A stretch of DNA of 64,000 nucleotides from Peribacillus sp. FSL E2-0218 (GTDB taxonomy: Bacteria; Bacillota; Bacilli; Bacillales; DSM-1321): positions 2,855,501 through 2,919,500 of the forward strand of contig NZ_CP150304.1 of assembly GCF_037992945.1 (NCBI RefSeq), in the 5' to 3' direction. The first letter of the stretch is position 1; each line of letters opens with the position of its first letter. This document shows, one piece after another, positions 7,842-16,520 of the stretch. The notes under the pieces were generated by a model that saw nothing but the letters and a program-made list of their open reading frames with translations, searched no databases and was not told where the DNA came from. The position numbers and the translations under genes were made by a program.

Positions 7842-8471
7842 TTATGTTAAAGAAGCAGTAAGTGCCCGTTGAGAATTTAGCAGCAGTTGATATTGAAATA
7901 AAAATTCGCAGGCTTCCAGTATCTTTTTTGCTTCGAGGCCGCTTTTGCCCCAAACCGTGATGCCATGATTGCGGATGAGCACGGCACCGCAATCTTCTTG
8001 GACATGCAGGTTGAATTTTTCGGCTAACAAAGGAATATCCGCATGGTTATAGATGATTGGAATCCTGAATTCCGAATCTTCATCCCATCTTCCTGTTGCT
8101 TTAATGATCTCATGATTCCGAAAAGTTACGGAACCTTCATCCCCATACAATTCGGAGACTACATTATTTTCCACTGTGTGGACATGGAGTACGCAATTCG
8201 CTTTGGTTTTTTCGTAAATGACGGTATGGAGTAAAGTTTCGGCCGAGGGCCTTAGCTCCGTCTCCTCCACGGGGTTTCCTTTCAGATCCACCAAGTTAAA
8301 GTCCGAATCCGATTGCTTTCGCTTATCCTTACCGCTGGCCGTAATATAAAAGCTTCGGCTATCGGGCTCGCGGATGGAAAGGTTTCCGCTTGTTCCCATG
8401 AACCAATCCCTTTCCGCCAGTTCTGCTTTAATTTCCGCCAGCTCCAGCCACTCCTTCGTACCGGTGTTCAT
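7842..8471 (-). CDS. mtnB: Methylthioribulose-1-phosphate dehydratase
   Basis: A 209-residue class II aldolase/adducin-family enzyme that dehydrates 5-methylthioribulose-1-phosphate to the diketo phosphate. The zinc ligands are seen as HVHTVENN near residue 95 and the C-terminal LIRNHGITVWG; GTSGNLSIR near the N-terminus binds phosphate. Its ATG overlaps the mtnX stop (ATGA), with GAGGT upstream, so the two are translationally coupled. Confidence 0.97.
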   Translation of the reverse strand: MNTGTKEWLELAEIKAELAERDWFMGTSGNLSIREPDSRSFYITASGKDKRKQSDSDFNLVDLKGNPVEETELRPSAETLLHTVIYEKTKANCVLHVHTVENNVVSELYGDEGSVTFRNHEIIKATGRWDEDSEFRIPIIYNHADIPLLAEKFNLHVQEDCGAVLIRNHGITVWGKSGLEAKKILEACEFLFQYQLLLNSQRALTASLT

Positions 8472-9127
8472 GCTTTTACCTCCTCACGCTGCTTTAAAAT
8501 GTCCAATACATCATAAAACGTTTCAAAACCATGATGCGGCAATCCTTCATTTACGCATTTCTCAAGCAATATATCACGGGCTATGACAAGATCCGCCTGC
8601 TTAGCCGCTTCAAAATCAGTCACGGAATCACCAATTACATATATATAGTCATCCGCACCTGCCATTTGCCTCATAATCGTAGGCTTACAGCAGCCGCACT
8701 CATTATCACATTGGTCATCACAAGCATGCGGCCACTCAATATAAATCTTTTTCTTATCAAAGTGGGCATTATTACAAAAAACCGCGTCAGTGGGCAATAT
8801 GTCCTTTAATAGCGGGGCAATGAAAAAATCCATGCCCCCGCTTACGATGTATAAGGGAATCCCGGCTTGTTCCGTATACTTTACGAACTCACGGAACCCC
8901 GGCCGAATGTGCGCTGTCTCCTTCACAAATTGGATGATATCGGCCTTCAGGCCACTATCAAGCAGGGAAAACATTTTCCCCACCCCAGAGGATATGCTGA
9001 TTTTTTGCTGAAGAACATCATCCTTCAACTTTTCCCATTCCGGGGGAGCGAATGTTTTCATGATGGAAATGATATTATCCGTGTTGGTTATCGTTCCGTC
9101 AAAATCACAAAAGATGATCGGTTTCAT
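8468..9127 (-). CDS. mtnX: 2-hydroxy-3-keto-5-methylthiopentenyl-1-phosphate phosphatase
   Basis: A 219-residue HAD-family phosphatase acting after MtnW to release acireductone. Motif I is FCDFDGTITNTD (residues 6-17), motif II IVSGGMDF, and motif III/IV is GDSVTDFEAAKQADLV. A cysteine cluster, CDDQCDNECGCC, near residue 137 is typical of Bacillus MtnX. Bacteria with MtnW/MtnX use two proteins in place of the fused MtnC enolase-phosphatase. It sits 6 bases after mtnW. Confidence 0.96.
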   Translation of the reverse strand: MKPIIFCDFDGTITNTDNIISIMKTFAPPEWEKLKDDVLQQKISISSGVGKMFSLLDSGLKADIIQFVKETAHIRPGFREFVKYTEQAGIPLYIVSGGMDFFIAPLLKDILPTDAVFCNNAHFDKKKIYIEWPHACDDQCDNECGCCKPTIMRQMAGADDYIYVIGDSVTDFEAAKQADLVIARDILLEKCVNEGLPHHGFETFYDVLDILKQREEVKA

Positions 9128-9133
9128 GATCCT

Positions 9134-10366
9134 TTACAGTCCTCCCCACAGAACAAGTGCTTTTTTTAGTGCTTCTTCATTTGCCGCAGCCTCAGATAGG
9201 TCTTTTCCTTCAAGGACGGCTTCCACAGCAGACCGGAAGGCCTCGGCCCCGCCCTTTGCTCCGTCAGGGTGTCCGTGGATTCCTCCTCCGGCATTGATGA
9301 CACTGTCCAGTCCAAAATCCTTGATCAAGTCGGGTACCATTCCTGGATGGATGCCTGCTGAAGGAACAGGAAATGCTTTATTCCAGGAAGGTTCGTCTTT
9401 CGTCAGTGCACGGGCAATTGCCAATGTCTCCTCTTTTTCAAGTGCGACATTTCCATACGGGGATGGGAATAATGATAAATCCGCTCCCGATAGCCTGACT
9501 AATTTACCAAGCAGTAAAGGATAGCCGATCCCATAATGGGAGGAAGAGCCCAACGCCCCGCTAAATGCCGGATGGGCCATGATCGGCAGCTTGATTTGAT
9601 CATGTTCACTCAGGGCTTGCAATACATCCAAACCATATGTATGGACGTTGAACAATAAAGCGTCTGCGCCCGCTTCTGCCGCCTGCTTTGCCTTATCCAA
9701 TAATTCAAATGTTTTACCTGATAGATTGACGGCATATAAGGTCCGGTGTCCAGTATGTTCATAGACTTCGTTTAATATTTTCTTGCCGGTCTTAATTCTT
9801 TCAATAAATGGCGTCTGTACCTGATCAAAAAGGATTTCATCATCTTTAACAAGGTCGACACCACCCAACGCTTGCTGCTTCAGCTGCTCATTATGGAACG
9901 TTAGGTCACGTCCTAATACTCCTTTGAAAATGCTCATGACAAGGGGCCGGTCATAAACTTCAATCTTCTCCCTTATGCCGGCAATGCCGAATCTGGGACC
10001 TGGGAATGCTTTCTGGATATCTCCGACAAAATCAAGGTCGATCAGTTTAATCGCACCGTCCAAGGACAGTTTTCCGAAGACCGTCGTCAAAATGGCTGGC
10101 AAATCATTGGAGAAATTCGCTGCCGGATAAGCGATTTTAATGATCGCGCGGTACACCTTACGATCAAAATAACGGTTTGCCCTCTCTTCTTCCGCAAGCG
10201 GCGAAACGGAGACGACGCGCCCCTTATGTTTTTCCAATTGCTTTTGGACCAACTGGGGCAGGTCCGTCCATGTCCCTACAGTCAGGCCCAAGGCAATGCC
10301 TTCTGCTTTTTTCTCGTGATTCCCATGAAAATCATGAATTAAATAAGTGGCGATTATCTCGCTCAT
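9134..10366 (-). CDS. mtnW: 2,3-diketo-5-methylthiopentyl-1-phosphate enolase (RuBisCO-like)
   Basis: A 410-residue RuBisCO-like protein that enolises the diketo phosphate of methionine salvage and does not fix CO2. The carbamylated-lysine region reads GGVDLVKDDEIL, and the large-subunit barrel continues through HAHPAFSGAL-like MAHPAFSGAL and NAGGGIHGHPDG. The ATG at 10366 has AGGAGTG seven bases upstream; an earlier ATG at 10399 is not favoured. It is the first gene of mtnW-X-B-D, expressed behind an S-box leader. Confidence 0.96.
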   Translation of the reverse strand: MSEIIATYLIHDFHGNHEKKAEGIALGLTVGTWTDLPQLVQKQLEKHKGRVVSVSPLAEEERANRYFDRKVYRAIIKIAYPAANFSNDLPAILTTVFGKLSLDGAIKLIDLDFVGDIQKAFPGPRFGIAGIREKIEVYDRPLVMSIFKGVLGRDLTFHNEQLKQQALGGVDLVKDDEILFDQVQTPFIERIKTGKKILNEVYEHTGHRTLYAVNLSGKTFELLDKAKQAAEAGADALLFNVHTYGLDVLQALSEHDQIKLPIMAHPAFSGALGSSSHYGIGYPLLLGKLVRLSGADLSLFPSPYGNVALEKEETLAIARALTKDEPSWNKAFPVPSAGIHPGMVPDLIKDFGLDSVINAGGGIHGHPDGAKGGAEAFRSAVEAVLEGKDLSEAAANEEALKKALVLWGGL

Positions 10367-10432
10367 TTGATCACTCCTATAACACGTTAGTAAACTCACG
10401 AAGTCATAAACCTGAACGTTTTTGGAATAGCA

Positions 10433-10459
10433 AAAGCCCCTTCATGACGAAGAGGCTTT
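10433..10459 (-). terminator. S-box expression-platform terminator before mtnW
   Basis: The stem AAAGCCTCTTC/GAAGGGGCTTT (one G-U pair) is followed by TTTTG on the minus strand. It lies between the SAM aptamer and mtnW and should form when SAM is bound. Confidence 0.85.
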
Positions 10460-10470
10460 AAAAAAGCCAT

Positions 10471-10622
10471 CTTCTTATCCCCCAGCCAATGGCTGCAAGA
10501 ATTAGCACCGTGCCCTGTGGACTAGAAGAAAGTCCGGCGGAGGATTCCGCCCCATCTTACAATGGAATTACGGTCGGTTGCTGGGCTTCATCGGGCTAGT
10601 CCCTCCACCTGCTCAAAATAAG
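10471..10622 (-). ncRNA. SAM-I (S-box) riboswitch controlling mtnWXBD
   Basis: On the minus strand the leader carries the conserved S-box core: GAGCAGGTGGAGGGACTAGC, CCGATGAAGCCCAGCAACC, an extended P3, GGGCACGGTGCTAATTC (P4) and closing GGGGATAAGAAG pairing back with CTTATTTTG to form P1. S-box RNAs bind S-adenosylmethionine and terminate transcription when it is plentiful. The aptamer is followed by the terminator hairpin and then mtnW, as in the B. subtilis ykrW leader. Confidence 0.97.
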
Positions 10623-10677
10623 AAAACGCTGATATATAAGTACGTGTTAGTTTCGAAAGATTAAGAATTTATTTTGT

Positions 10678-10706
10678 ATTCTGACATGTAATCCATACTT
10701 TGTCAA
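10678..10706 (-). promoter_or_regulatory. Candidate sigma-A promoter of the mtnW leader
   Basis: On the minus strand a TTGACA -35 (10701-10706) is followed after 17 bases by CAGAAT as -10. The position is suitable for a transcript starting shortly before the aptamer. The -10 is weak. Confidence 0.55.
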
Positions 10707-10727
10707 TAAGTTTTTAGTTCGCTTAGG

Positions 10728-11900
10728 TTAAAACAGATTTAACTTGCGTATCCGCTCGACAGCCTCCCCGAGCCGTTCCTCGGAGGTCAAAAGCCCGACC
10801 CTGACATAGCCTTCGCCAAATTCACCGAATCCATTACCGGCAGCCACGGCCACATGGGCGTGGGTTAGTAAATGATCGGCAAAACTCTCCGAGGTGAATC
10901 CTGCCGGTATTTTAAGCCAGGCAAAAAACGATGCTTCCGGAGCCTTAACCTCCCAGCCGAGGGCACGTAATCCCTCAATGAAAACATTCCTGCGCCCCTC
11001 ATATACCTTCACTAATTCGGCCACACACTCTTGCGAATCAAGCAAAGCAGTTGCCGCCGCCTCCTGTATCGCCGGGAAAAGGCTCACATATAGGTGGTCC
11101 TGAAAAAGTTCAAGAGCTTCGATGACACTTTTGTTACCAACCGCGAACCCGACTCTCCAACCAGCCATATTGTACGTTTTCGAAAGTGTATATATTTCGA
11201 TCCCAACATCCTTTGCTCCCTCTGCCTCGAGAAAGCTAACCGGTTTTTTCCCATCGAAGCCTATGGCTCCATAAGCAAAATCATGGACCACACATATTGA
11301 ATGCTTTTTGGCATATGATACGGTTTCGGTAAAGAATTCTTTCGTTGCGGATGCACCTGTAGGATTATTCGGATAGTTCAAGAACATCATTTTCGCTTTA
11401 TCCAGCACATCTTTATGTATAGCTTCATAATCCGGAAGAAAAGCATTTTCCTCCTTCAACGGCATCCTTTCAATTTCCGCTTTCGCCAGGACGACACCTG
11501 AAAGATAATCGGGATAACCGGGATCTGGAACGAGAATCGTATCGCCTGGATTCAATAAACACTGGGGCAATTCGACGAGTCCTGCCTTTCCGCCGAATAG
11601 AATGGCTATTTCACTATTCGGATCAAGCTTTACGCCGTATTCCCGTTCGTAGAAGGCAGCTGCCGCATCTTTTAAATATGGATGTCCCCTGAACGGTGAA
11701 TATTTATGGTTGATCGTTTTTTCAGCAGCAGCCTGTAAACTTTTTACGATTTGCCCAGGCGTCGGCTGATCGGGATTCCCTTGGCCCAAATTAATGACAT
11801 CATGCCCTTGCGCAGTAATTGCATTGACCTTTGCGACCAATGAAGCGAAAAACTGCTTGGGAAGTTGCTGAAGCTGTTTCGACTTTTCGAATTGCAACAT
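10728..11900 (-). CDS. mtnE: Methionine salvage transaminase
   Basis: A 390-residue fold-type I PLP aminotransferase. It transfers an amino group, preferentially from glutamine, to 2-keto-4-methylthiobutyrate to regenerate methionine. The PLP lysine lies in TLSKTYNMAGWRVG, with the aspartate/Asn pair in FLNYPNNPTG and VHDFAYG. GAAGGTG precedes the ATG. Unlike mtnW and mtnK it has no SAM riboswitch in the 97 bases separating it from the divergent mtnU. The S-box promoter of mtnW lies just past its stop codon. Confidence 0.93.
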   Translation of the reverse strand: MLQFEKSKQLQQLPKQFFASLVAKVNAITAQGHDVINLGQGNPDQPTPGQIVKSLQAAAEKTINHKYSPFRGHPYLKDAAAAFYEREYGVKLDPNSEIAILFGGKAGLVELPQCLLNPGDTILVPDPGYPDYLSGVVLAKAEIERMPLKEENAFLPDYEAIHKDVLDKAKMMFLNYPNNPTGASATKEFFTETVSYAKKHSICVVHDFAYGAIGFDGKKPVSFLEAEGAKDVGIEIYTLSKTYNMAGWRVGFAVGNKSVIEALELFQDHLYVSLFPAIQEAAATALLDSQECVAELVKVYEGRRNVFIEGLRALGWEVKAPEASFFAWLKIPAGFTSESFADHLLTHAHVAVAAGNGFGEFGEGYVRVGLLTSEERLGEAVERIRKLNLF

Positions 11901-11997
11901 TTATTCACCTTCTCTGAAATTTCTTGAAATTCTAGTCACAAATGATATATGTTTATCATAATCTTGTAAAGCATTTTTACCTTTGGAGGTTTTCAAA

Positions 11998-12780
11998 ATG
12001 AAATGGAAAATGGCTTGCATCCAGATGGATATAGCATTCGGAAAGCCTGATCTCAATTATCAGCTGGCCGAACAATGGCTGGAAAAAGCCGTGCACGCAA
12101 ACGCAGATATCGTTATTTTACCAGAGCTATGGACTACAGGCTATGACTTGACCAGATTGAATGAGATTGGTGATGAAGAGGCAGAAAAGACGATCGAATT
12201 TATAAGAAACTTGGCGCTGAAACACCAAATCCATATCATAGGCGGCTCCATCGCGAAAAAAACACAAAAGGGCATCTTTAACACGATGGTCATCATCGAT
12301 AAGAACGGGAAACTCGTTAAATAGTACGATAAGCTTCACTTGTTTCGGTTAATGGATGAACATCATTTCTTGCAGCCAGGCGAAAAGGATGGTTTATTTA
12401 CCCTTGATGACAAAATATGTGCCGGTTTCATTTGTTATGACATCCGCTTTCCAGAGTGGCAACGTGCCCACTCCGCTCGAGGGGCAGAAGTTCTGTTCGT
12501 AACCGCAGAATGGCCGAAGCCTAGACTCGATCACTGGAGAGCCTTATTGATCAGCCGTGCCATCGAAAACCAGGCCTATGTTGTAGCCGTGAACCGTTCA
12601 GGATCGGATATCAATAATGTATTTGCCGGTCAGTCCATGATCATTGATCCTTGGGGGCATATCATAAGTGAAGCAGGAGAGGAAAGCGAACTACTGACAG
12701 GCACCTTGGACTTCACCGAAGTATCGAACGCTCGCAATAAAATACCGGTATTCGAAGATCGCCGTCCTGATTATTATTAA
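11998..12780 (+). pseudogene. mtnU: mtnU omega-amidase, interrupted by an in-frame amber codon
   Basis: A nitrilase-superfamily gene whose B. subtilis counterpart (YkrU/MtnU) hydrolyses alpha-ketoglutaramate made when MtnE uses glutamine. The ATG at 11998 has GGAGG eight bases upstream. The reading frame is intact for 260 codons except for TAG at 12322-12324 (codon 109). All three catalytic residues are present in the single frame: Glu43 (LPELW), Lys112 (YDKLHLF) and Cys146 (FICYDIRFPE). The stop therefore cuts the protein three residues before the catalytic lysine. No second ribosome binding site is evident for the distal part. It may be a recent nonsense mutation, a read-through site or a sequence error. 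Confidence 0.85.
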
Positions 12781-12787
12781 TTTGCCA

Positions 12788-12817
12788 TTGACAAACTATT
12801 TAAAAGATTGATATTAT
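12788..12817 (+). promoter_or_regulatory. Sigma-A promoter of the mtnK leader
   Basis: TTGACA at 12788-12793 and TATTAT at 12812-12817 are separated by 18 bases, about 35 bases before the S-box aptamer. Confidence 0.75.
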
Positions 12818-12852
12818 TTTCCCGAAGATTAAAATTTCAGAAAACATATAAA

Positions 12853-13007
12853 CTCTTATCAAGAGCAGGCTGAGGGACTAAGGCCCTATGAAGCCCAGCA
12901 ACCGACTGTAATACCATTGTGAAATGGGGCGGATACACCGCCGGATTGCAAAATCCGCAGAGCACGGTGCCAATTCCACCAGAAAACACTTTTCTGGGAG
13001 ATGAGAG
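12853..13007 (+). ncRNA. SAM-I (S-box) riboswitch controlling mtnKA
   Basis: The plus strand shows the S-box core: CTCTTATCAAGAGCAGGC, GAGGGACTAAGGCCCTATGA, AGCCCAGCAACCG, AGCACGGTGCCAATTCC, and closing GATGAGAG, which pairs with CTCTTATC as P1. It faces away from the mtnW riboswitch, so the two halves of the salvage pathway are controlled by the same ligand. Confidence 0.97.
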
Positions 13008-13026
13008 GTCCGAAGCTAATACTTCT

Positions 13027-13049
13027 GCCTCTTTCTATGGAAAGAGGCT
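13027..13049 (+). terminator. S-box expression-platform terminator before mtnK
   Basis: The perfect stem GCCTCTTTC/GAAAGAGGC with loop TATG is followed by six T. The competing antiterminator would use the downstream strand of P1 and AGCTAATACTTC. Confidence 0.92.
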
Positions 13050-13084
13050 TTTTTATTCTTATTTTTAATGTGGAGGGGAAAGAG

Positions 13085-14287
13085 ATGACTCAATACCATT
13101 CGAATTTTACAAGATTGACTAACGCAACGGCCATTATCCTTGCAAAAAAATTAGGGTTGGTAGATGCCGATGCGAATTTAAGCTGTAAAGAAATTGGTGA
13201 TGGTAACTTGAATTATGTGTTCCATATTACAGACACGGCCACAAATAACGGGATAATCATCAAGCAAGCGGTCCCTTATGCCAAAGTGCTTGGCGAAAGC
13301 TGGCCGTTGACGTTGAAAAGGGCTGCCATTGAAGCGAATGCCCTTATCCATTTCCGGAGCTATTGTCCCGAATTCGTACCGCAAGTCTATTATTCGGATG
13401 AGCAGCTAGCCATCACGGTCATGGAAGACTTGTCACACTTAAAAATTGTAAGAAGCGGATTGATTGCGGGCGATTCGTTCCCATTGCTTTCGCAGCATAT
13501 TGGCGAGTATGTTGCGAAGACTTCATTTTACACTTCCGATTATCATTTGGAGCCCTCGGCAAAAAAAGAAGTGGCACGGCAATTCACGAATCCGGAGCTC
13601 TGCAAAATCACGGAGGTCTTTATTTTCACCGATCCTTTTTTCGAAGAGCTGCCTGGAGATTTCGAAGTTGAATTGACGGATGCCGCCAAACGGATTTGGC
13701 ATGATCAAGATGTCATTTTAGAAGTGGCTAAGCTGAAACAAAGCTTCGAAACCGAGCAGGAAGCCTTGCTGCATGGAGATTTACATACAGGAAGTATATT
13801 TGCAAGTGAAACCGAAACAAAAGTTATCGACCCTGAATTCGCTTTTTATGGACCAGTCGGTTTTGACCTTGGACAATACACCGCCAATCTCCTCTTTCAG
13901 GCGGTCACTCGGAATGGAGCAGGAAAAGAAGAGATTTTCACACAACTCGATGAATTTTGGCGGTCATTTGAAAAAACATATTCGGAACTATGGAACACCC
14001 ACAATAAAAGTCCGTTCCGCCATGTGACTGGATATCTCCCTTATTTACTGACTAAATTCAAACGTGATGCATTCGGTTTTGCCGGATGTGAATTGATTCG
14101 AAGAACGATCGGCCTCTCTCATGTCGCAGATTTAAATGTCATGGAAGATAAAGAAACGAAAATTGCGGCCAAAACGGCCACGTTGAAGCTTGGTGCATTA
14201 TTAATAAAAAAACGGGAAGAATTGGATGTTCCAGCGGTCATCGAATGGATAAAGCAACAAACGCTGACTTCATCTTCACCCCTCTAA
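13085..14287 (+). CDS. mtnK: S-methyl-5-thioribose kinase
   Basis: A 400-residue kinase that phosphorylates methylthioribose at C1, the committed step of the pathway. The fold is aminoglycoside-phosphotransferase-like: GDGNLNYVFHI as nucleotide loop, MEDLSHLKIVR as hinge, LLHGDLHTGSIF as catalytic loop and KVIDPEFAFYGPVGFD as the metal-binding DxE. The start at 13085 follows GGAGGGGAAAGAG; a longer frame beginning at 13001 would run through the riboswitch terminator and is rejected. It is followed after 14 bases by mtnA. Confidence 0.96.
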   Translation: MTQYHSNFTRLTNATAIILAKKLGLVDADANLSCKEIGDGNLNYVFHITDTATNNGIIIKQAVPYAKVLGESWPLTLKRAAIEANALIHFRSYCPEFVPQVYYSDEQLAITVMEDLSHLKIVRSGLIAGDSFPLLSQHIGEYVAKTSFYTSDYHLEPSAKKEVARQFTNPELCKITEVFIFTDPFFEELPGDFEVELTDAAKRIWHDQDVILEVAKLKQSFETEQEALLHGDLHTGSIFASETETKVIDPEFAFYGPVGFDLGQYTANLLFQAVTRNGAGKEEIFTQLDEFWRSFEKTYSELWNTHNKSPFRHVTGYLPYLLTKFKRDAFGFAGCELIRRTIGLSHVADLNVMEDKETKIAAKTATLKLGALLIKKREELDVPAVIEWIKQQTLTSSSPL

Positions 14288-14301
14288 AAGGAGACCTGAA
14301 C

Positions 14302-15348
14302 GTGACGACGATAGCACCTTTACCATATTCGGTACAATGGGACAATACCCATATCACATTATTAAATCAACAAGCCCTTCCTGCCATCACTGAATTCATT
14401 CAACTTCATTCGGTTGAGGATGTATATGATAGCATCCTTACATTAAAGGTGCGTGGTGCACCAGCGATCGGACTGACCGCAGCATTCGGGGTGGCACTTG
14501 GCGCCCAGCAGGAAGCTGCGACGGATTTAGCGGATTTCAAAAAAAATGTAACGAAACATATCGAAAGGCTCGCCTCTTCCAGGCCTACTGCCGTCAATCT
14601 TTTTTGGGCATTAAAGAGAATGAAGAATAAATTGCAGGCGGCCCAAAGCATTTCTGCTGCCAAAGAAGCACTTGTTTTCGAGGCTAAAGCCATCTTTGCA
14701 GAAGATGAAGAAATGTGCACGAAAATCGGGGAGCATGGCTTATCTTTATTCGCAAAAGGAGATTCCGTATTGACGCATTGCAACGCGGGTGGAATTGCCA
14801 CAGCCCGTTATGGCACTGCACTGGCCCCTTTTCATCTAGCTAAAGAGCGGAATTTCCCGCTGGAAGTGTACGCCTGTGAAACCAGACCTGTTCTGCAGGG
14901 TGCGCGATTGACCGCTTGGGAACTGATGCAAGCAGGTGTTGACGTCACCTTAATCTCTGATAATATGGCTGCGCATACGATACATCAAAAACGAATCAAT
15001 GCCATTATAGTAGGGGCCGATCGGATTGCGGCAAATGGGGATACAGCCAATAAAATAGGCACGTTGGGCTTAGCCATCTTAGCCAAGCATTTCGGGATCC
15101 CTTTTTATGTGGCCGCTCCATCAAGCACGTTCGACCTTTCTCTTGAATCGGGTGCGTCCATCCCGATTGAAGAACGAGATGGAGCCGAAATCACCTCCAT
15201 TCAAGGAATCAGGGTCGCACCGGAAAACGTCAACACATTCAATCCAGCCTTTGATGTAACGCCCAATTATCTCATCACTAGTATCATCACCGAGAACGGG
15301 ATCATTCAATCGGATTTCTCCAATAACATCCCGAATTTTGTGAAGTGA
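14302..15348 (+). CDS. mtnA: Methylthioribose-1-phosphate isomerase
   Basis: A 348-residue aldose-ketose isomerase of the eIF2B/MtnA family that turns methylthioribose-1-phosphate into methylthioribulose-1-phosphate. Conserved segments include VRGAPAIGLTAAFG, LTHCNAGGIAT with the catalytic Cys, and VGADRIAANGDTANKIGT with the catalytic Asp. The start is GTG at 14302, eight bases after AAAAGGAG; the frame is open further upstream into mtnK but lacks a site. A strong terminator follows. Confidence 0.95.
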   Translation: MTTIAPLPYSVQWDNTHITLLNQQALPAITEFIQLHSVEDVYDSILTLKVRGAPAIGLTAAFGVALGAQQEAATDLADFKKNVTKHIERLASSRPTAVNLFWALKRMKNKLQAAQSISAAKEALVFEAKAIFAEDEEMCTKIGEHGLSLFAKGDSVLTHCNAGGIATARYGTALAPFHLAKERNFPLEVYACETRPVLQGARLTAWELMQAGVDVTLISDNMAAHTIHQKRINAIIVGADRIAANGDTANKIGTLGLAILAKHFGIPFYVAAPSSTFDLSLESGASIPIEERDGAEITSIQGIRVAPENVNTFNPAFDVTPNYLITSIITENGIIQSDFSNNIPNFVK

Positions 15349-15380
15349 CGGTTCTTTCATTTGATTGGTGACTTAAAAGA

Positions 15381-15406
15381 CGAGCATGGATTCAAATCCA
15401 TGCTCG
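15381..15406 (+). terminator. Terminator of mtnKA
   Basis: A perfect 12-bp stem, CGAGCATGGATT/AATCCATGCTCG, is followed by TTTATT, 33 bases past the mtnA stop. Confidence 0.85.
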
Positions 15407-15501
15407 TTTATTAAATAGCTTTTACATTTATTCTTACGAGGTCTTTAATAAAATAACAAAACCAGTTTGTGGTTTTCGCTATGAAAAGGGCATGCCCCTT
15501 C

Positions 15502-16389
15502 CTACTTTGAAAAGAACTTTTGAAGCGCCCGCTTATTTTTCGTCTCATCCATTTCCAACACCGCCCCAATCTCGGGATATTCTGCATCTTTAAAGCTTCC
15601 TTCGACAGGAATCCTCAACGTTTCGACGGTTTCCGGTGCATGAATGACGGCTTTCGGTCCCATTTCCAATATCGTTTTCAGACCTATATCAGTATCCAAA
15701 TAGGAGAGGCCTTGTTCAATTATGCCAGGAAGGGCTACCACTCCTTCAAAGGAAGAGATTTGATTGATGAATCCGTTTTTTAATTGAAGCAGCACATCTT
15801 GCTGTCTGTCCACCCTTCCAAAATCACTTTCATCGTCATGCCTAAAGCGGACATATTTCAATATCTCCTCACCATGTAACACATTTTTACCAGTGCTTGC
15901 TTGGATGCTCATGTCATCAATGATTGTTTGATCGACGTCCACCACCACCCCATCAGGGGCAAGCAAGTCCACCATCTTCACAAATCCCTGAAAATCTATT
16001 ACAGCTACATGATCGACTTTGATACCAAAGCTATCATGGATGGTTTTCTTAAGCAATTCCTTTCCCCCATAATAATAAGCAGCATTTATCTTATTGTATT
16101 GAGGATGAACGCCGGGGATTTTAACATAACTGTCACGCATGATAGAAGCCAGCTTCAGCTTCCCCTGTTCAGGAAAGTACCTGGCAAGCATGATCGCATC
16201 GGACCGGGATTTTTTCTCTCCCCTGGAATCAACACCAATTAACAGAAATGTTTTCTCACCGTCCTGAATCCTTTCATTGGTAAAGTTTTTTTCCGTACCT
16301 GTGTTTCCATTTTGTTTCGGTAAAGGGGCATAGGTGCAACCTGCCAAAATCAAGACCAATAGATATATGTACAATACCTTCTCTTTCAT
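15502..16389 (-). CDS. LytR-CpsA-Psr (LCP) family protein with a lipobox
   Basis: A 295-residue extracytoplasmic LCP protein. LCP enzymes attach wall teichoic acid or other anionic polymers to peptidoglycan from lipid-linked precursors. The LCP domain runs from about 45 to 215: LIGVDSRGEKKSRSDAIML, SIMRDSYVKIPG, NKINAAYYYGG and KYVRFRHDDESDFGRVDRQQ, with the expected Arg/Asp residues. The N-terminus MKEKVLYIYLLVLILAGC ends in a lipobox (Cys18), so it looks like a lipoprotein, whereas most LCP proteins keep an uncleaved N-terminal helix. GAGGTGAGGT precedes the ATG. It is a single gene facing the repeat array. Confidence 0.88.
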   Translation of the reverse strand: MKEKVLYIYLLVLILAGCTYAPLPKQNGNTGTEKNFTNERIQDGEKTFLLIGVDSRGEKKSRSDAIMLARYFPEQGKLKLASIMRDSYVKIPGVHPQYNKINAAYYYGGKELLKKTIHDSFGIKVDHVAVIDFQGFVKMVDLLAPDGVVVDVDQTIIDDMSIQASTGKNVLHGEEILKYVRFRHDDESDFGRVDRQQDVLLQLKNGFINQISSFEGVVALPGIIEQGLSYLDTDIGLKTILEMGPKAVIHAPETVETLRIPVEGSFKDAEYPEIGAVLEMDETKNKRALQKFFSK

Positions 16390-16520
16390 TACCTCACCTC
16401 ATCGGAAAATTAATTCTATTTTTACCTTTAAATGGATTATTATGCATACAATTACAAAAGGTTATCTATCCACAGTTGGAGGGCCTATACGTAAAACGTT
16501 GCTTTCCACTTCAGCTGAGC
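16390..16520. other. Upstream region of the LCP gene
   Basis: About 130 bases of ordinary AT-rich intergenic DNA between the LCP start and the first repeat unit. I see no gene in it; it should hold the LCP promoter. Confidence 0.4.

Noticed and set aside
13001..13084. Longer N-terminus for MtnK
   Set aside because: It would be encoded by the riboswitch terminator; the GGAGGGG site and family length support 13085.
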